NCBI GenBank assembly: GCA_037134755.1
Contig: JBAXLO010000021.1
Location: 1 to 33,672, forward strand
DNA from: JBAXLO01 sp037134755
GTDB taxonomy: Bacteria; Bacteroidota; Bacteroidia; Bacteroidales; JACABE01
Direction of reading: 5' to 3'
Length of the DNA stretch: 33,672 nucleotides
Every line of letters starts with the position of its first letter. The first letter of the stretch is position 1. Made by a program: the position numbers and the translations under genes. Under the pieces are notes generated by a model that worked only from the letters and a program-made list of their open reading frames with translations, made no database searches and was not told the DNA's origin. Of this stretch, positions 9,075 through 19,816 are shown piece by piece.

Positions 9075-12000
9075 TTATTGAACTACAAGTTTTTCAACTT
9101 TAGTAAAACTATTATTTGTGAGTCTAATATAATAGATACCTTTTGCATATTTAGATAAATCAATATCCTTTGTATATGTTGGAATATCTTTAGAAAGCCT
9201 TTCAGTATGAATTATTTTGCCTTGTAAATTGACAACTTGTAAATCCAAATTGTCATTTATTCCATTTATATTAATAGTAACTACACCACTTGTAGGGTTT
9301 GGATATATTTGATAATTTAACTTCCTTGCAATTTCATCAACCCCAACTGGAGATACATAAATTGGATAATTATTCGAAACAACTCCTTCTCCACAATCAT
9401 TATGACCTTTAACTGTTAAATTTCCAGAAGTAGCATTTGTGTAGAAATTAAGATTAACACTGTTTGTTGTTGTTTCAATAGTAACATTTGATCCACTGCT
9501 ATTATATGTCCAAAGATACGAAGTTGCATTAGCGATAGTTGGAACTGAATACAAAACATTATTTTCATTAATATTAACACTATCATTATTGACAGAAGTG
9601 ATAGTACCTGGTGCTGCAGGTAAAGGTGTAATTGTAATAACTTGAGTAGTGGTAGCAGGACCGTTACATCCAGCCGCACTTGCAGTAATTGTTGTTGTTC
9701 CTGTCCAAGTAGGTGCATAAGTCAAAGCACCTGTAACTGGATTTATTATATTTCCGCCAGCAATACTTACTGCATCCAAGCTATATGTAATACCTGTTGA
9801 ATTAGTAGCAGTTGTTGTAGAAACTATTGTTCCAATTGCTTGACAATTTATAACTGTTGAAGAAGTAAAAGGAGTAATAGTAACAGGAAGAGAAGTCATA
9901 ACAACACAGCTTGTAGAAACATTTCCATTACATCCTGTTGCTGTTGCTGTAATTGTTGAATTTCCGTTCCAATCTATGACGTACGTAACTTCTCCGGTTG
10001 TAGTGTTTATTGAATTGCCTCCATTAATACTTGCAATATCTAAAGAATAGGTAATGCCCGTTGCATTCGATGCAGTTGTAGTGTATGCTGTAGTTTCTGC
10101 ACCTTGACAACGTATCAAGTTAGCAGGAGAAAATGCAGATATCGTAACAGAAGGTGTTGTTGTAACAACATGATTAGTTGTGGCAGGACCATTACATCCC
10201 GATGCAATAGCAGTAATTGTTGATGTACCACTCCAATTCGGGTTATAGGTAACTGTACCGGTATTAGCATTAATTATATTACCACCATCAATACTTACTG
10301 CATCTAAGCTATAGATAATACCTGTTGAATTGTCAGCTGTAGTTGTATAGGTTTCACTTCCTGCTCCCTTACAACGAGTAGATGTTACAGGTGAAAAAGC
10401 AGTTATAGAAACTGTAGGTGTAGTTGTTATAACATGTGTAACTGACACAGGTCCATTACAACCTTCAGCACTTGCTGTAATTGTAGTGATTCCACTCCAG
10501 GTTGATGCAAAAGTAACTTCTCCTGTTGAAGCTACTATTGTATTTCCTCCGTTAATACTTGCAGCATCTAAACTATAAACAATACTAGTTGAATTGTTAG
10601 CAGTAGTTGTTATTGAGACATTTCCTATTCCTTGGCATCTTGTTGAAGTAGTAAGTATAAATGGGTTAATTGTTACTGTAGGAGTAGTTGTTACAACATG
10701 AGTTGTTAAAGCCGGTCCATTACATCCGGCAGCACTAGCAACTATAGTACTAGTACCATGCCAAGTTGAAGCAAAAGTAACCTCACCTGTTAGAGCGTTA
10801 ATAGTATTTCCACCGGCAAGACTTACTGCATCTAAACTATAAGCAATACCAGTTGAATTATTTGCAGTCGTTATATGAGTTACATTACCTGCACCTTGGC
10901 ACCGTATTGACGTAGATAAAGTATAAGGAGTAATAATAACACTCGGTGTTGTAATCACAACATGAGTAGCAATTGCAGGTCCATTACAACCTAATGCAGT
11001 AGCTGTAATTGTTGTTGTTCCATTCCAGGTTGAAGCATAATTTACAACACCGGTAAGAGTATTAATAGTATTTCCTCCAGCTAAACTTGCAGCATCTAAA
11101 TTATAGGTTATTCCTGTAGAATTAATAGCTGTTGTTGTAACAGTAACTATCCCTGCTCCCTGACATCGAGTTGATGTTGCTGGATAGAAAGGTTCAATTG
11201 TTACACTTGGTGTAATTGTAACAACTCTTGTTCCAATAGCATATCCTGTACATCCTGTCGCAGTTGCAATAATTGTTGTTGTTCCACTCCAAGTTGAAGC
11301 AAAAGAAACTACTCCAGTATTTTGATTTACAGTGATACCACCACTAAGACTTGCACCATCAAGACTATAAGCAATACTTGTAAAGTTTGTTGCATTAGCT
11401 GTATTAATTGAAACGCCAGAACCTTGACAACGTGTTACAGTTGCAGGAATGAAAGATACACTTGCACTTGGAGTCACATTAACTATTGTTGCTAATGAAT
11501 TTGCCGAACTACATACTCCATTTTGAACTACAGTTCTGAATTGAGTAGTATTGGTTAAATTACCAGATGTGTATGTAGATAATGTATTTGATATAGGAGA
11601 CCAAATAGTACCATCAGTTGAAGATTCCCATCTTACAATATTTCCTATATGGGTTCCTAAAGTTAATAAACCACTGCTACTTCCTGTACAAATTGTAGTT
11701 CCTCCTGTAACAGCACCCGCATTGGTAACATTATTAACAGTTACTATAGTAGGTGATGAATACCCCATGTTACAAACTCCATTCTGAACTACAGCTCTAA
11801 ATTGTGTTGTAGCATCTAATACATCAGAAGTATAGGATGCCAAAGTATTTACAATAGGACTCCAATTTGTACCATCTAATGATGATTCCCACCTAACTAT
11901 ATTTCCTGTGTGTGTTCCAAGTGTTAATAAACCACTTGTGTTTCCAGCACAAATTGTAGCACCTCCTGTTACCATGCCTGCATTAGTCATTGAATCGACA

Positions 12001-15000
12001 GTTACAATTGTTGGAAATGAATTCTCAATATTACAATTTCCACTTTGAACAACAGCTCTGAATTGTGTTGAAGCAGTTAAAAGAACGGAAGTATAGGTTG
12101 CTAATGTGTTTACAATAGGTGTCCAATCAGTTCCATTTAATGAAGATTCCCATCTTATTACATTTCCTGTATGAGTACCTAAAGTTAACAAACCACTTGA
12201 ACTTCCATAACAAATCGTAGTACCTCCTGTTACAGTTCCTGCATCAGTTGTTGGATCAATACTGACTGTTGTTTCAATTGAATTCTCAATATTACAAACA
12301 CCATTTTGAACTACTGCTCTAAACATTGTTGTTGTTGTTAACGCAGCTGAAGTATAAGTCGATAATGTATTTGCTATAGCATCCCAATTACTTCCATCTA
12401 TTGAGGATTCCCATCTTATAACAGAACCTCTGTGAGCACCAAGGCTTAATAAACCACTTGTGCTTCCGGTACAAATAGTTGTACCTCCTGTTACTTCTCC
12501 TGCATATGTAGCTGAATCAACAGTAACAGTTGTAGCAATTGAATTAACAGAATTACAAACTCCATTTTTAACAACAGCTCTAAATTGAGTAGTTGTAGTT
12601 AAATTACCTGAGGTATATGTAGCAATTGTATTTACAATAGGATTCCAGATATTTCCATCCATTGAGGATTCCCATCTTACAATACTTCCTGTATTTCCTC
12701 CTAATGTTAGTAAACCACTAGCACTCCCAGTACAAATTTCAGTTCCTCCTATTAGAGTTCCTCCAACTGGTATTGCATCAATATTTACAGTTGCAACTAA
12801 TGAATTCGTTGAAGAACAAACCCCACTTGTTACTATAGCGCGATAATAATTTTTAACTGTTAAGTTTCCTGTTGAAACAGTTGAAGAAGTTTCCCCAGTT
12901 ATATTATTCCATACAGCATTATCTAAAGATGATTGCCATTGAATGGCCCCTGTATTTCCAGATAATGTAATTGTTGTACCTGTTCCAAAACAAACATTAG
13001 TAGCAGTTGCTGTTGCAGTACCACCAACTGAAGTTGGCGAAACATTAACAGTAGCAGTGTCTGTTGTAACATATAAACCACTGCTTGCACAAGTTATAAC
13101 ACATACATAATAAGTAGTAGCAGCTAAATTTCCTGTAGCTTGTGTTGTTGCAATACCTAAATTTGTATATGGTCCTGTAATAACTGATGCTTTTTTCCAT
13201 TGATATATAATACCTGGATCAGTATATGTTGTGCTTAATGATAGAGTTGTTGCACTTCCTGCACAAATAGTAGTTCCACCTACAATAGTAGAAGTTGCAG
13301 GAGTTCCTGAACAACCAATTGTAACATCATATTCGTCAGCACCCATATCTGGAGCAGTTCCACCACCAGTATATCCTGCATTACCTTGTCTAATGTTTCC
13401 ATCAAAATCGTCTGTTATACCTGCAATATTTGCAGCCCCATTACTTATTCCTGTTGGAACATATACATTTATATGAAGAAAACCAGCATCAGAACTTAAG
13501 GTACTAGTCCAATAAGGATTTTCAGAAATTGAAGCTGCGTCACGCGTCCCAACTAATGCTTGATAATTTACTAAAGACTGATATGATGTCGTTCCATCAT
13601 ACATTATTACATTATTAGTTCCTGCTATTCCTGCGTAATATAAATTTCGATTTGATGTTAGAGCATAATTTGTTAAAGCAGAGTCACTACGACGAATTGC
13701 ACAAGTGTAACCAGTTGCTCCGTTAGGAATAGAATTATTAACAAATATATTGTTACGTAAATCTAAGACTGGAGTTGTAGATGTGTAAAGAGCAGAACTT
13801 CCAAATACAGCTCCAGAACTTGAAGCATTTAAGTTTACCGTATTATAGTAAATGTTGTTATTCGTTCCTGATGAAACATACATACCGGCAACCGGAGTAG
13901 AAGCATTTGCAGCTGTAGCTCTCAAATCACCTATTATATTATTATATATTGTATTTGTAGTACCACCTGAAATATATAAACCATATACTGTAGCACTGGC
14001 ATTTGTTGAAGACAAGTCGTAAACTTTATTTTTAAATACACTGTTAATAGTACCTCCACCAAGATTAATACCATATATGTTTAATCCACCGCTTAAAGTA
14101 TAAACAGAATTACCACTAACCTCATCAGTAGATCCATAGCGTAACCTCATACCATAAATAGTAGCTCCACCGGCTGCAGATAAATTATAGACCTTATTAT
14201 TCTGAACAGTTTTTACTCCTGTTGCTGTATTATTATACCAGCCAATGATTGTTTGTGAACCTGTAGAGTTGGAAATTAAATTATAGATATTATTCCCAAT
14301 AAGAGTTTCATTAGTGGCAGATCCACTTCCATATAAACCATAAAATGCCGAAGTTCCACTAGTGTTTGTATATGATAGATTTTTAATAGTATTACCATTA
14401 AAAGTCACTGTGGTTGGAGCATTATATTGAATTCCATATAATGTTCCTGCACCATTACGGCTTATTCCATCAATAGTATTCAAATTACAATTAATTGTTG
14501 TAGCTGAACCTGCATAAATAGCCTGTGCAGTACCGGTTGTAGTTACTAGTGCAATATTCATAATTTGATTATTATTAATATTAATAGTATTAGATGAAGT
14601 TGAAGAAGCATTATAAATACCGGTAAAAGTTCCTGATGATGATGTATCGGAAATATTTGAAATAATATTATTATTGATATTACAAGTAATAGCTGCTGTT
14701 GGCATTGCAGTAAGATAAATCCCCTGGAATGATCCTGCAATTGTACTTCCTGATAATGTTAACGTTCCTGTTCCTAAATTAGAATTATACCCAATTGTAT
14801 TACCTGTAATTTGAACATTATCACCGTAAGTTGCATTTGAAAAATAGATTCCATTCATTGTTCCAGTTGAAGTAAATGTTCTTGTAGCAGTTTGATAAAT
14901 CTTATTATTAGTAATATTCCAGTCCGAATTACCTGTTGTAGCATAAACAGCTGCACTACCTCCTGTTAAAAAGAAATCGTAAATTTGGCAATTATTTATT

Positions 15001-18000
15001 GTGACATTATTATTGGCAATAGCTGCTGTAGTCGTGCTTCCCATTCCACAGATTCCTTTTGAAGGTAAGTTTGTTCCTGCAGGTCCTATTTTACAATTTG
15101 ATATTGTAATCGTATCATTACCAACTGTAGTTCCTGTACTGATGCAAATATTACCACCAATAGTAGCTAGAGGCATTGTGGCTGAGCCAAGAATAGTACA
15201 ATTAGTAATTGTATTATTTGTTGCATCATTACTAAATTGTATTGTAGATGTATTAGCAGTTGCCGCTACACTTAAATTAGATATTGTTAAGGAATTGCCG
15301 GCTGTGTTTAAACCGTTAATTGTAACTCTATCTGCACCATTAAAACTAATCAGTGGAATACCATCGGCTGTTCCTGAAACAGTTCTTGTTACTCCTCCAC
15401 TTGGATTTATAGTCATTGTATAACCGCTTCCTCCTGATTCTGCCCATTGATTTAATGCATAGAGTCCTGTCTCTGATAAATCAGATGTAATATTCACAGT
15501 AATGTTACCGGTAACAACACCTGCATTAATAGCTGCAAAGAAACCACCGGCTTTAGTTAATGAAATATAGGTTTCTGTTGTACCAACATTGTATAAACCT
15601 GAATAGGTGCCCCCAACTGAGAATGTGCTTGGTGTTGTTGGCGGTGTCGAACAAGCTGGTGGATTTGTTGTATATCCGCTAGCTCCGATTGATGGGTAGG
15701 CAACTGTATTTTTAGCTACTGCTGAATCCTGAGCAACCACATAATATGAAACAACATCGCCTATAACTGTAGTTGGTAAAAATGTAAAAGTATATTTATT
15801 TGAACCTATTGAAACACCAGTTACCGAAGAATAAGTTCCAGAATTAACTTTGTAGTTTAATACAGGTAAACCTATACCTATTGTTGGAATACCTGTAAAA
15901 TCAGTTATGGTAGCTGTTAAAACAACGCTAGCACTAGCAACCTGATTTCCTAGGTTAGTATATGAAATAACAGGAGGTGATAAATCAACTCCGATTCCGT
16001 TAAATTCATCTGCTCCAATATCAGGTGTTGTTGTATTTCGTGTGTCGCCATCAAAATCAGTAGTAATTCCTGAAATAGGTATACCGCCACTTTCAATCTG
16101 AGTAGCAACTGTTGTATTAATATGCAAATATGTAGCAGCTGAATCTGTTGTACTAACCCATGTTGGATATTCTGAAATCGAATTTGCATCTCTCGGTGCT
16201 ATTGTACCAGCGGTAAACACACCTGCTTTATATGCAGCTATAGTTTGAGCAGAGCTTGTACCATCATAATAGATTAAATTTTTAGCCCCTGGTGTTCCTG
16301 CATAAAATAAGTTATTATTTGAGGTTGCAGCGTAAGTTGAAAGATTTCCTGCAGCACCTGCACTTCGTAAATAAGCACTAGTAAACCCTGTTCCATTTGC
16401 TGTTGACGTATTTACAAAAATATTGTTAATCAAGTTTACAGTAGGTGTAATTGAAGCATAAATTGCAGCACTTCCAAAATTTGTTCCTGTACTGCTTGCA
16501 TTTAAATTAACTGTATTATAATAAATATTATCTGTTGTGCCTGCATTAAGATAAATACCTACAATAGGATTTGCTGCACTTGCAGCTGTAACTCTTAAGT
16601 CACCAACAATATTATTATAGATATTATTTGTAGTTCCCGCACTTACATAGATGCCATAAATTGTTGGAGCAGCATTGGTTGTTACAAAATCATAAATTTT
16701 ATTTTTAAATACATTATTAGTTGTTCCACCTCCAATATTTATACCATATTGAGTTATACCACCACTAAATGTATTAATTCGGTTACCACTAATTTCATTA
16801 GTAGTTCCTGTAACCATTCTTATTCCATAAAGAACTCCTGAACCAGCCCCTACTGAAAAATTATAAAATTTATTGTTTTGGATAGTTTTTGTCCCCGTTG
16901 ATGATGTAGAGTACCATCCATAAATATTCATAGCACCGGTTGCAGTTGAAGTTAAATTATAGACATTATTTCCTACAAAATTTTCAGTTGACACACTACC
17001 ACTTGAATAGATAGCATAGAATGCAGAAGTTGAACTTGTAATATTTGATGAAATATTTCTTATAATATTATTATTAAAATTGATAGTAGTTGGTGAATTA
17101 TATCTTATAATATAATAAGTTCCTGCTGCATTTCTGCTTATACTATCAATTGTATTAGAATTACAATTAAGTGTTGTTGCCGAACCTGTATAAATTGCTT
17201 GTACAGTTCCGGTTGTTGTTAGTAAAGCAATATTTTTTATCAAATTACTATTAATATTAATTGTATTCGATGATGCTGATGAGTTATTATAAATACCTGT
17301 AAAAGCACCTGAAGATGATGTTAAGGAAATATTTGAAATTATATTATTATTAACACTACAGGCTGTGGAAGCAGTTGACATAGTTTGCATATATATACCT
17401 TGAAATGCACCAGCCATTGTACTGCCACTTAAGGTAAAGGTACCTGTCCCTGAATTGTTAGTGTATCCAATTGAATTACCTGTTATTTGAACACTATCAC
17501 CATATGTTGAATTTACAAAGTAAATCCCTGTCATAGTTCCTGCTGCTGTAAATGTGCGCGTTGCAGTTTGATATATCTTATTATTAGCAATATTCCAGTT
17601 AGTATTTCCCGTTAAGGCATAAATACCGGCACAACCTCCTGTAAGGAAGAAATCGAATATTTCGCTATTAAATATAGTAATATTGCTATTAGCTATTAAT
17701 GATGAAGCGGTACTTCCGTTTGCACAAATCCCTTTTGAAGGTAAGTTAGTTCCGGCAGGTCCAATTTTACAATATGAAATTGTATTATTATCATTACCAC
17801 TGACTGTACCTGTATTAAATAAAATATTACCACCATTACTAGTTAATGCTGTAATAGATGAACCAAGTATTGAACAATTCGTTATAGTGTTGTTTGTAGC
17901 ATCATTTATAAATTGTATAGTAGAAGTTCCTGCAGTTGATGCAGTGCTTAAATTCGAAATAACAAGTGCATTACCACCGGTATTCAAACCATTTATGGTT

Positions 18001-19784
18001 ACTCTGTCAGCACCGTTGAAATTAAATAAAGGTGCAGCTACTGTTCCTGATAAAGTTCTGCTAACACCTCCACTTGGTTGAATTGTTAATGTATAACCGC
18101 CAACGCCTGTTTCTGTCCATTGATTTAATGCTACAGTACCATCTTCATTAGTAACATCACTTATAACATTTATCGTAACATTTCCTGATAATCCTGATGA
18201 ATTGATAACTGAAAACAATCCGTCCGAACGAGTAAATGATGTAAAATTACCACCTGTGCCTACGGTGAATGTCCCAGTTAATGGAAATGGAATATAAAAT
18301 GTATTTGATGAGATAGGAGTTAAACCGGGTGAAGAAAAAGTTAAGGTCGATCCTCCAAAAGCAGCTGTAGTACCTGTTAAATCTGTATATGTTGCAATAC
18401 CTGCTGTAGCTGTAGAAGTAAGAGTCCCTCCTAATGTCCATGTACCTGAACCAACTGCTGTGGTTACAGAAGCTGTGCTTGTCGTGGTATTTCCGTATTG
18501 GTCTTGTATGTATATAGCAGGTTGTGTAGCTAATACTGCTCCGTTGGTTAATGGTGCAGTTGGTTGTGTCATAATTCCTAATTTTGCAGAAACACCAGTA
18601 TTTAATTGTTGGTTAACACTTGCATCGCCATAACCTGTTGCACTCACAACAATATTTTTCAATCCTGAGGATTGTAATAAACTTACAGGTAATGAAGCTG
18701 ATGGTGTAAAAGTAATAGTACCTGCTGAAATTGAATATCCGGTAGTTAAAGTTACTCCTCCAATTTTTATTCCCGTTACTGCTGCACGCCAGGTTGGATC
18801 ATCTGTAAATGTAACAATAAATGGATTGTCAACAGTTGCTACAACTGCAGCAACTAAAGTTGGGGATATACCATTTGTAATAGTTAAATTTGTACCATTA
18901 TCTGTGCCATTTGTCGATGGCTGACTTCCTACTACTCTGATTCTGTACCCTGTTCCATTTGGAGTTCCTGAAGGTAAGGTCGCTGATACAGTTCCTGCTG
19001 TTGCAGTTGTTAAAGTTCCTAATGATATAGGGTTTGTAAAGCTTCCTGTTGCATCTGATAACTGAGCTGTCCATATATTATTATTATATACAGTTCCACC
19101 TGCAATTGTAAATGGCACACTTAATGTAGCTCCTGCTGCATAAGTTGTTGTTGTTATTGTCGATGTAGTTATTGTATTTGTAAATGAAGGTGTCCATGTT
19201 AATGACATCCCTGTAAAGTTAGTAACATTTGGTGGAGTTATTGTAACCGGTGTTGGGCCTTTAGTAAATTGCACCGAAATATAATCCTCTGTTGTTGGTC
19301 CTGCAGGATCGTCCCATGCAAATTCAAACCATACTTGATAGTTGCCATCAGGAACTAAATAATAAGGTGTTGTACCTGTAATATCATTCCCTGTCCAAGG
19401 TGTAATTGACACCGGTGAAGTGTAATTTGCTAAAGTTGCACCTGTTGTTGCATCCACCATACTTTGTGTCGGAGAGGCTGCTTTCCAAATCTGTAGATGG
19501 CTCGATGCATTTCCTGAAGAAGCAAATCTATCCCTCGTTTTAATAAAAGCTCCCGCAGCACTTTGTATCCAAACAGCTCCTAGATGTTTGGGTTGATAGC
19601 TTGCTGTTGGATGGTTTACAGGATTAATTGTAAACGTTAAAGTACCTGCTGTTTGCCCCCTACTTTGTCCGCATAAGAGCACAACAAATAAAAGTACAGC
19701 TGTCAGCTTTAGCCCCAAATGATGGGCAAAACATAAAATCTGTGTTTTCATAAAGTAATTGATAAATGAATTAATTGATTTCAT
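9075..19784 (-). CDS. Giant T9SS-exported beta-helix/Ig-repeat protein (3569 aa)
   Basis: The N-terminus has a signal peptide (hydrophobic L-T-A-V-L-L-F-V-V-L-L-C, cleavage near S-R-G-Q/T-A-G). An alternative ATG at 19751 (MKTQIL...) gives a more usual signal length. A DUF2271-like domain (A-V-W-I-Q, I-K-T-R, H-L-Q-I-W, P-D-G-N-Y) and the segment after it are paralogous to the downstream 1469-aa protein. Two right-handed beta-helix modules follow at about 498-1265 and 1381-2153. They are near duplicates, rich in N-N-N-I-I, and share D-R-V-T-I-N-G-L-N and G-P-A-G-T-N-L-P-S-K-G-I-C. Six approximately 87-residue Ig-like modules (about 2250-2771) and seven approximately 88-residue modules (about 2772-3387) come next, then a T9SS type A sorting domain ending L-V-V-Q. 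The protein is presumably surface-anchored or secreted; its role is unknown, and adhesion or glycan contact is inference. It is the first gene of a two-gene unit. Confidence 0.88.
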   Translation of the reverse strand: MKSINSFINYFMKTQILCFAHHLGLKLTAVLLFVVLLCGQSRGQTAGTLTFTINPVNHPTASYQPKHLGAVWIQSAAGAFIKTRDRFASSGNASSHLQIWKAASPTQSMVDATTGATLANYTSPVSITPWTGNDITGTTPYYLVPDGNYQVWFEFAWDDPAGPTTEDYISVQFTKGPTPVTITPPNVTNFTGMSLTWTPSFTNTITTSTITTTTYAAGATLSVPFTIAGGTVYNNNIWTAQLSDATGSFTNPISLGTLTTATAGTVSATLPSGTPNGTGYRIRVVGSQPSTNGTDNGTNLTITNGISPTLVAAVVATVDNPFIVTFTDDPTWRAAVTGIKIGGVTLTTGYSISAGTITFTPSASLPVSLLQSSGLKNIVVSATGYGDASVNQQLNTGVSAKLGIMTQPTAPLTNGAVLATQPAIYIQDQYGNTTTSTASVTTAVGSGTWTLGGTLTSTATAGIATYTDLTGTTAAFGGSTLTFSSPGLTPISSNTFYIPFPLTGTFTVGTGGNFTSFTRSDGLFSVINSSGLSGNVTINVISDVTNEDGTVALNQWTETGVGGYTLTIQPSGGVSRTLSGTVAAPLFNFNGADRVTINGLNTGGNALVISNLSTASTAGTSTIQFINDATNNTITNCSILGSSITALTSNGGNILFNTGTVSGNDNNTISYCKIGPAGTNLPSKGICANGSTASSLIANSNITIFNSEIFDFFLTGGCAGIYALTGNTNWNIANNKIYQTATRTFTAAGTMTGIYFVNSTYGDSVQITGNSIGYTNNSGTGTFTLSGSTMAGAFQGIYMQTMSTASTACSVNNNIISNISLTSSSGAFTGIYNNSSASSNTININSNLIKNIALLTTTGTVQAIYTGSATTLNCNSNTIDSISRNAAGTYYIIRYNSPTTINFNNNIIRNISSNITSSTSAFYAIYSSGSVSTENFVGNNVYNLTSTATGAMNIYGWYSTSSTGTKTIQNNKFYNFSVGAGSGVLYGIRMVTGTTNEISGNRINTFSGGITQYGINIGGGTTNNVFKNKIYDFVTTNAAPTIYGIYVSAGTTNNIYNNIVGDLRVTAASAANPIVGIYLNAGTTDNIYYNTVNLNASSTGTNFGSAAIYASITPTVNLINNIFVNTSTANGTGFTSAYLRSAGAAGNLSTYAATSNNNLFYAGTPGAKNLIYYDGTSSAQTIAAYKAGVFTAGTIAPRDANSISEYPTWVSTTDSAATYLHINTTVATQIESGGIPISGITTDFDGDTRNTTTPDIGADEFNGIGVDLSPPVISYTNLGNQVASASVVLTATITDFTGIPTIGIGLPVLNYKVNSGTYSSVTGVSIGSNKYTFTFLPTTVIGDVVSYYVVAQDSAVAKNTVAYPSIGASGYTTNPPACSTPPTTPSTFSVGGTYSGLYNVGTTETYISLTKAGGFFAAINAGVVTGNITVNITSDLSETGLYALNQWAESGGSGYTMTINPSGGVTRTVSGTADGIPLISFNGADRVTINGLNTAGNSLTISNLSVAATANTSTIQFSNDATNNTITNCTILGSATMPLATIGGNICISTGTTVGNDTITISNCKIGPAGTNLPSKGICGMGSTTTAAIANNNVTINNCQIYDFFLTGGSAAVYATTGNSDWNITNNKIYQTATRTFTSTGTMNGIYFSNATYGDNVQITGNTIGYNSNLGTGTLTLSGSTIAGSFQGIYLTAMPTAAITCNINNNIISNISDTSSSGTFTGIYNASSTSSNTININNNQIMNIALVTTTGTAQAIYAGSATTINCNLNTIDGISRNGAGTLYGIQYNAPTTVTFNGNTIKNLSYTNTSGTSAFYGLYGSGSATNETLIGNNIYNLISNSTGSQTIIGWYNNTATGVKTVQNNKVYNLSAAGGATIYGMRLRYGSTDEVSGNSVYTLSGGLNIYGINLGGGTINSVFKNKVYDLSSTNASATVYGLYISGGTTNTIYNNIIGDLRATAANASTPVAGMYVSSGTNNNIYYNTVNLNASSSGAVFGSSALYTSTTPVLDLRNNIFVNNSIPNGATGYTCAIRRSDSALTNYALTSNRNLYYAGIAGTNNVIMYDGTTSYQSLVNYQALVGTRDAASISENPYWTSTLSSDAGFLHINVYVPTGISNGAANIAGITDDFDGNIRQGNAGYTGGGTAPDMGADEYDVTIGCSGTPATSTIVGGTTICAGSATTLSLSTTYTDPGIIYQWKKASVITGPYTNLGIATTQATGNLAATTYYVCVITCASSGLYVTTDTATVNVSPTSVGGTATATATNVCFGTGTTITLSGNTGAIQWQSSLDNAVWNNITGETSSTVSTGNLTVKNYYRAIVTSGVCSSTNSLVATVNIDAIPVGGTLIGGTEICTGSASGLLTLGGNTGSIVRWESSMDGNIWNPIVNTIATYTSGNLTTTTQFRAVVKNGVCNSVNSIATTVTVDSATYAGEVTGGTTICTGSTSGLLSLGAHRGSVIRWESSIDGSNWDAIANTLSTYTSAALTTTTMFRAVVQNGVCNIENSIETTVSIDPTTDAGTVTGGTTICYGSSSGLLTLGTHTGNVIRWESSLNGTDWTPIVNTLATYTSVLLTASTQFRAVVQSGNCNIENSFPTIVTVDSMTNAGMVTGGATICAGNTSGLLTLGTHTGNIVRWESSLDGTNWSPIVNTLASYTSDVLDATTQFRAVVQNGVCNMGYSSPTIVTVNNVTNAGAVTGGTTICTGSSSGLLTLGTHIGNIVRWESSTDGTIWSPISNTLSTYTSGNLTNTTQFRTVVQNGVCSSANSLATIVNVTPSASVSFIPATVTRCQGSGVSINTANATNFTSIAYSLDGASLSGGITVNQNTGVVSFASTWSGTTTIIATATGCTGYAIGTRVVTITPSVTIEPFYPATSTRCQGAGIVTVTTTAINSTGITYNLDAASLAGGNTINTLTGVVNYASTWNGTTTITATALGCNGPAIATHVVITTPSVIITPYTLSTSIRCQGAGNVTHITTANNSTGIAYSLDAVSLAGGNTINALTGEVTFASTWHGTSTIVASAAGCNGPALTTHVVTTTPTVTINPFILTTSTRCQGIGNVSITTTANNSTSIVYSLDAASINGGNTIVASTGEVTFASTWSGITTITASAEGCNGPVSVTHVITTTPTVSITAFSPVTSTRCKGAGSETYTTTADNSTGIIYSLDAVSIDGGNIINANTGTVTYNPNWSGTSTITAIASGCNGPATTNHVVTTTPSVTISAFSPANLIRCQGAETTAYTTTASNATGITYSLDIASINGGNSINTTTGEVTYVIDWNGNSTITATATGCNGNVSTSCVVMTSLPVTITPFTSSTVINCQAIGTIVSTTTATNSTGITYSLDAVSIAGGNIINPVTGALTYAPTWTGTTTITASAAGCNGPATTTQVITITPLPAAPGTITSVNNDSVNINENNVLYSVPTIANATSYLWTYNSSGSNVTIETTTNSVNLNFYTNATSGNLTVKGHNDCGEGVVSNNYPIYVSPVGVDEIARKLNYQIYPNPTSGVVTININGINDNLDLQVVNLQGKIIHTERLSKDIPTYTKDIDLSKYAKGIYYIRLTNNSFTKVEKLVVQ
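9622..11467 (-). repeat. Seven 264-bp coding repeats (R-C-Q-G-A-G module)
   Basis: The seven tandem units encode 88-residue modules with T-R-C-Q-G-A-G, N-S-T-G-I-x-Y-S-L-D-A-x-S, G-G-N-x-I-N, T-W-x-G-T-x-T-I-x-A, G-C-N-G-P and H-V-V-T-T-T-P. Each carries two conserved cysteines, about 53 residues apart. The register is constant to within a codon or two across the block. Confidence 0.75.
11470..13035 (-). repeat. Six ~261-bp coding repeats (Ig-like W-E-S-S module)
   Basis: Each unit encodes 87 residues with G-G-T-T-I-C-x-G-S-x-S-G-L-L-T-L-G, R-W-E-S-S-x-D-G-x-x-W, T-Y-T-S, T-Q-F-R-A-V-V-Q-N-G-V-C-N. Five copies are close and the first is diverged (Q-W-Q-S-S). The paired cysteines fit an Ig-like fold. 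This block directly abuts the 264-bp repeats with no linker. Confidence 0.75.
13325..15640 (-). repeat. Beta-helix module, second copy of a ~2.3-kb duplication
   Basis: This block encodes about 770 residues that match 15990-18290 in order: the opening N-I-T-V-N-I-T-S-D-L, A-L-N-Q-W, D-R-V-T-I-N-G-L-N, the I-F/Y-D-F-F-L-T-G-G segment, repeated G-I-Y and N-N-N-I-I turns, and the closing F-D-G-N and G-A-D-E. It is the more C-terminal of the two modules. Confidence 0.7.
15990..18290 (-). repeat. Beta-helix module, first copy of a ~2.3-kb duplication
   Basis: This block encodes the N-terminal beta-helix module, from T-F-T-V-G-T-G-G-N-F-T-S to D-F-D-G-D-T-R-N and D-I-G-A-D-E-F. It is separated from the second copy by about 120 residues that include an Ig-like D-L-S-P-P-V-I-S-Y segment. 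Confidence 0.7.
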
Positions 19785-19816
19785 TAATGAAATTTAGTTT
19801 ATTAGACCTTTTTTTC

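Noticed and set aside
15001..15423. Long plus-strand open frames opposite the giant genes (also near 17683-18081, 5905-6144 and 7240-7428)
   Set aside because: They lie fully antisense to strongly supported coding repeats, show low-complexity V/P/L composition, and have no start context of their own.
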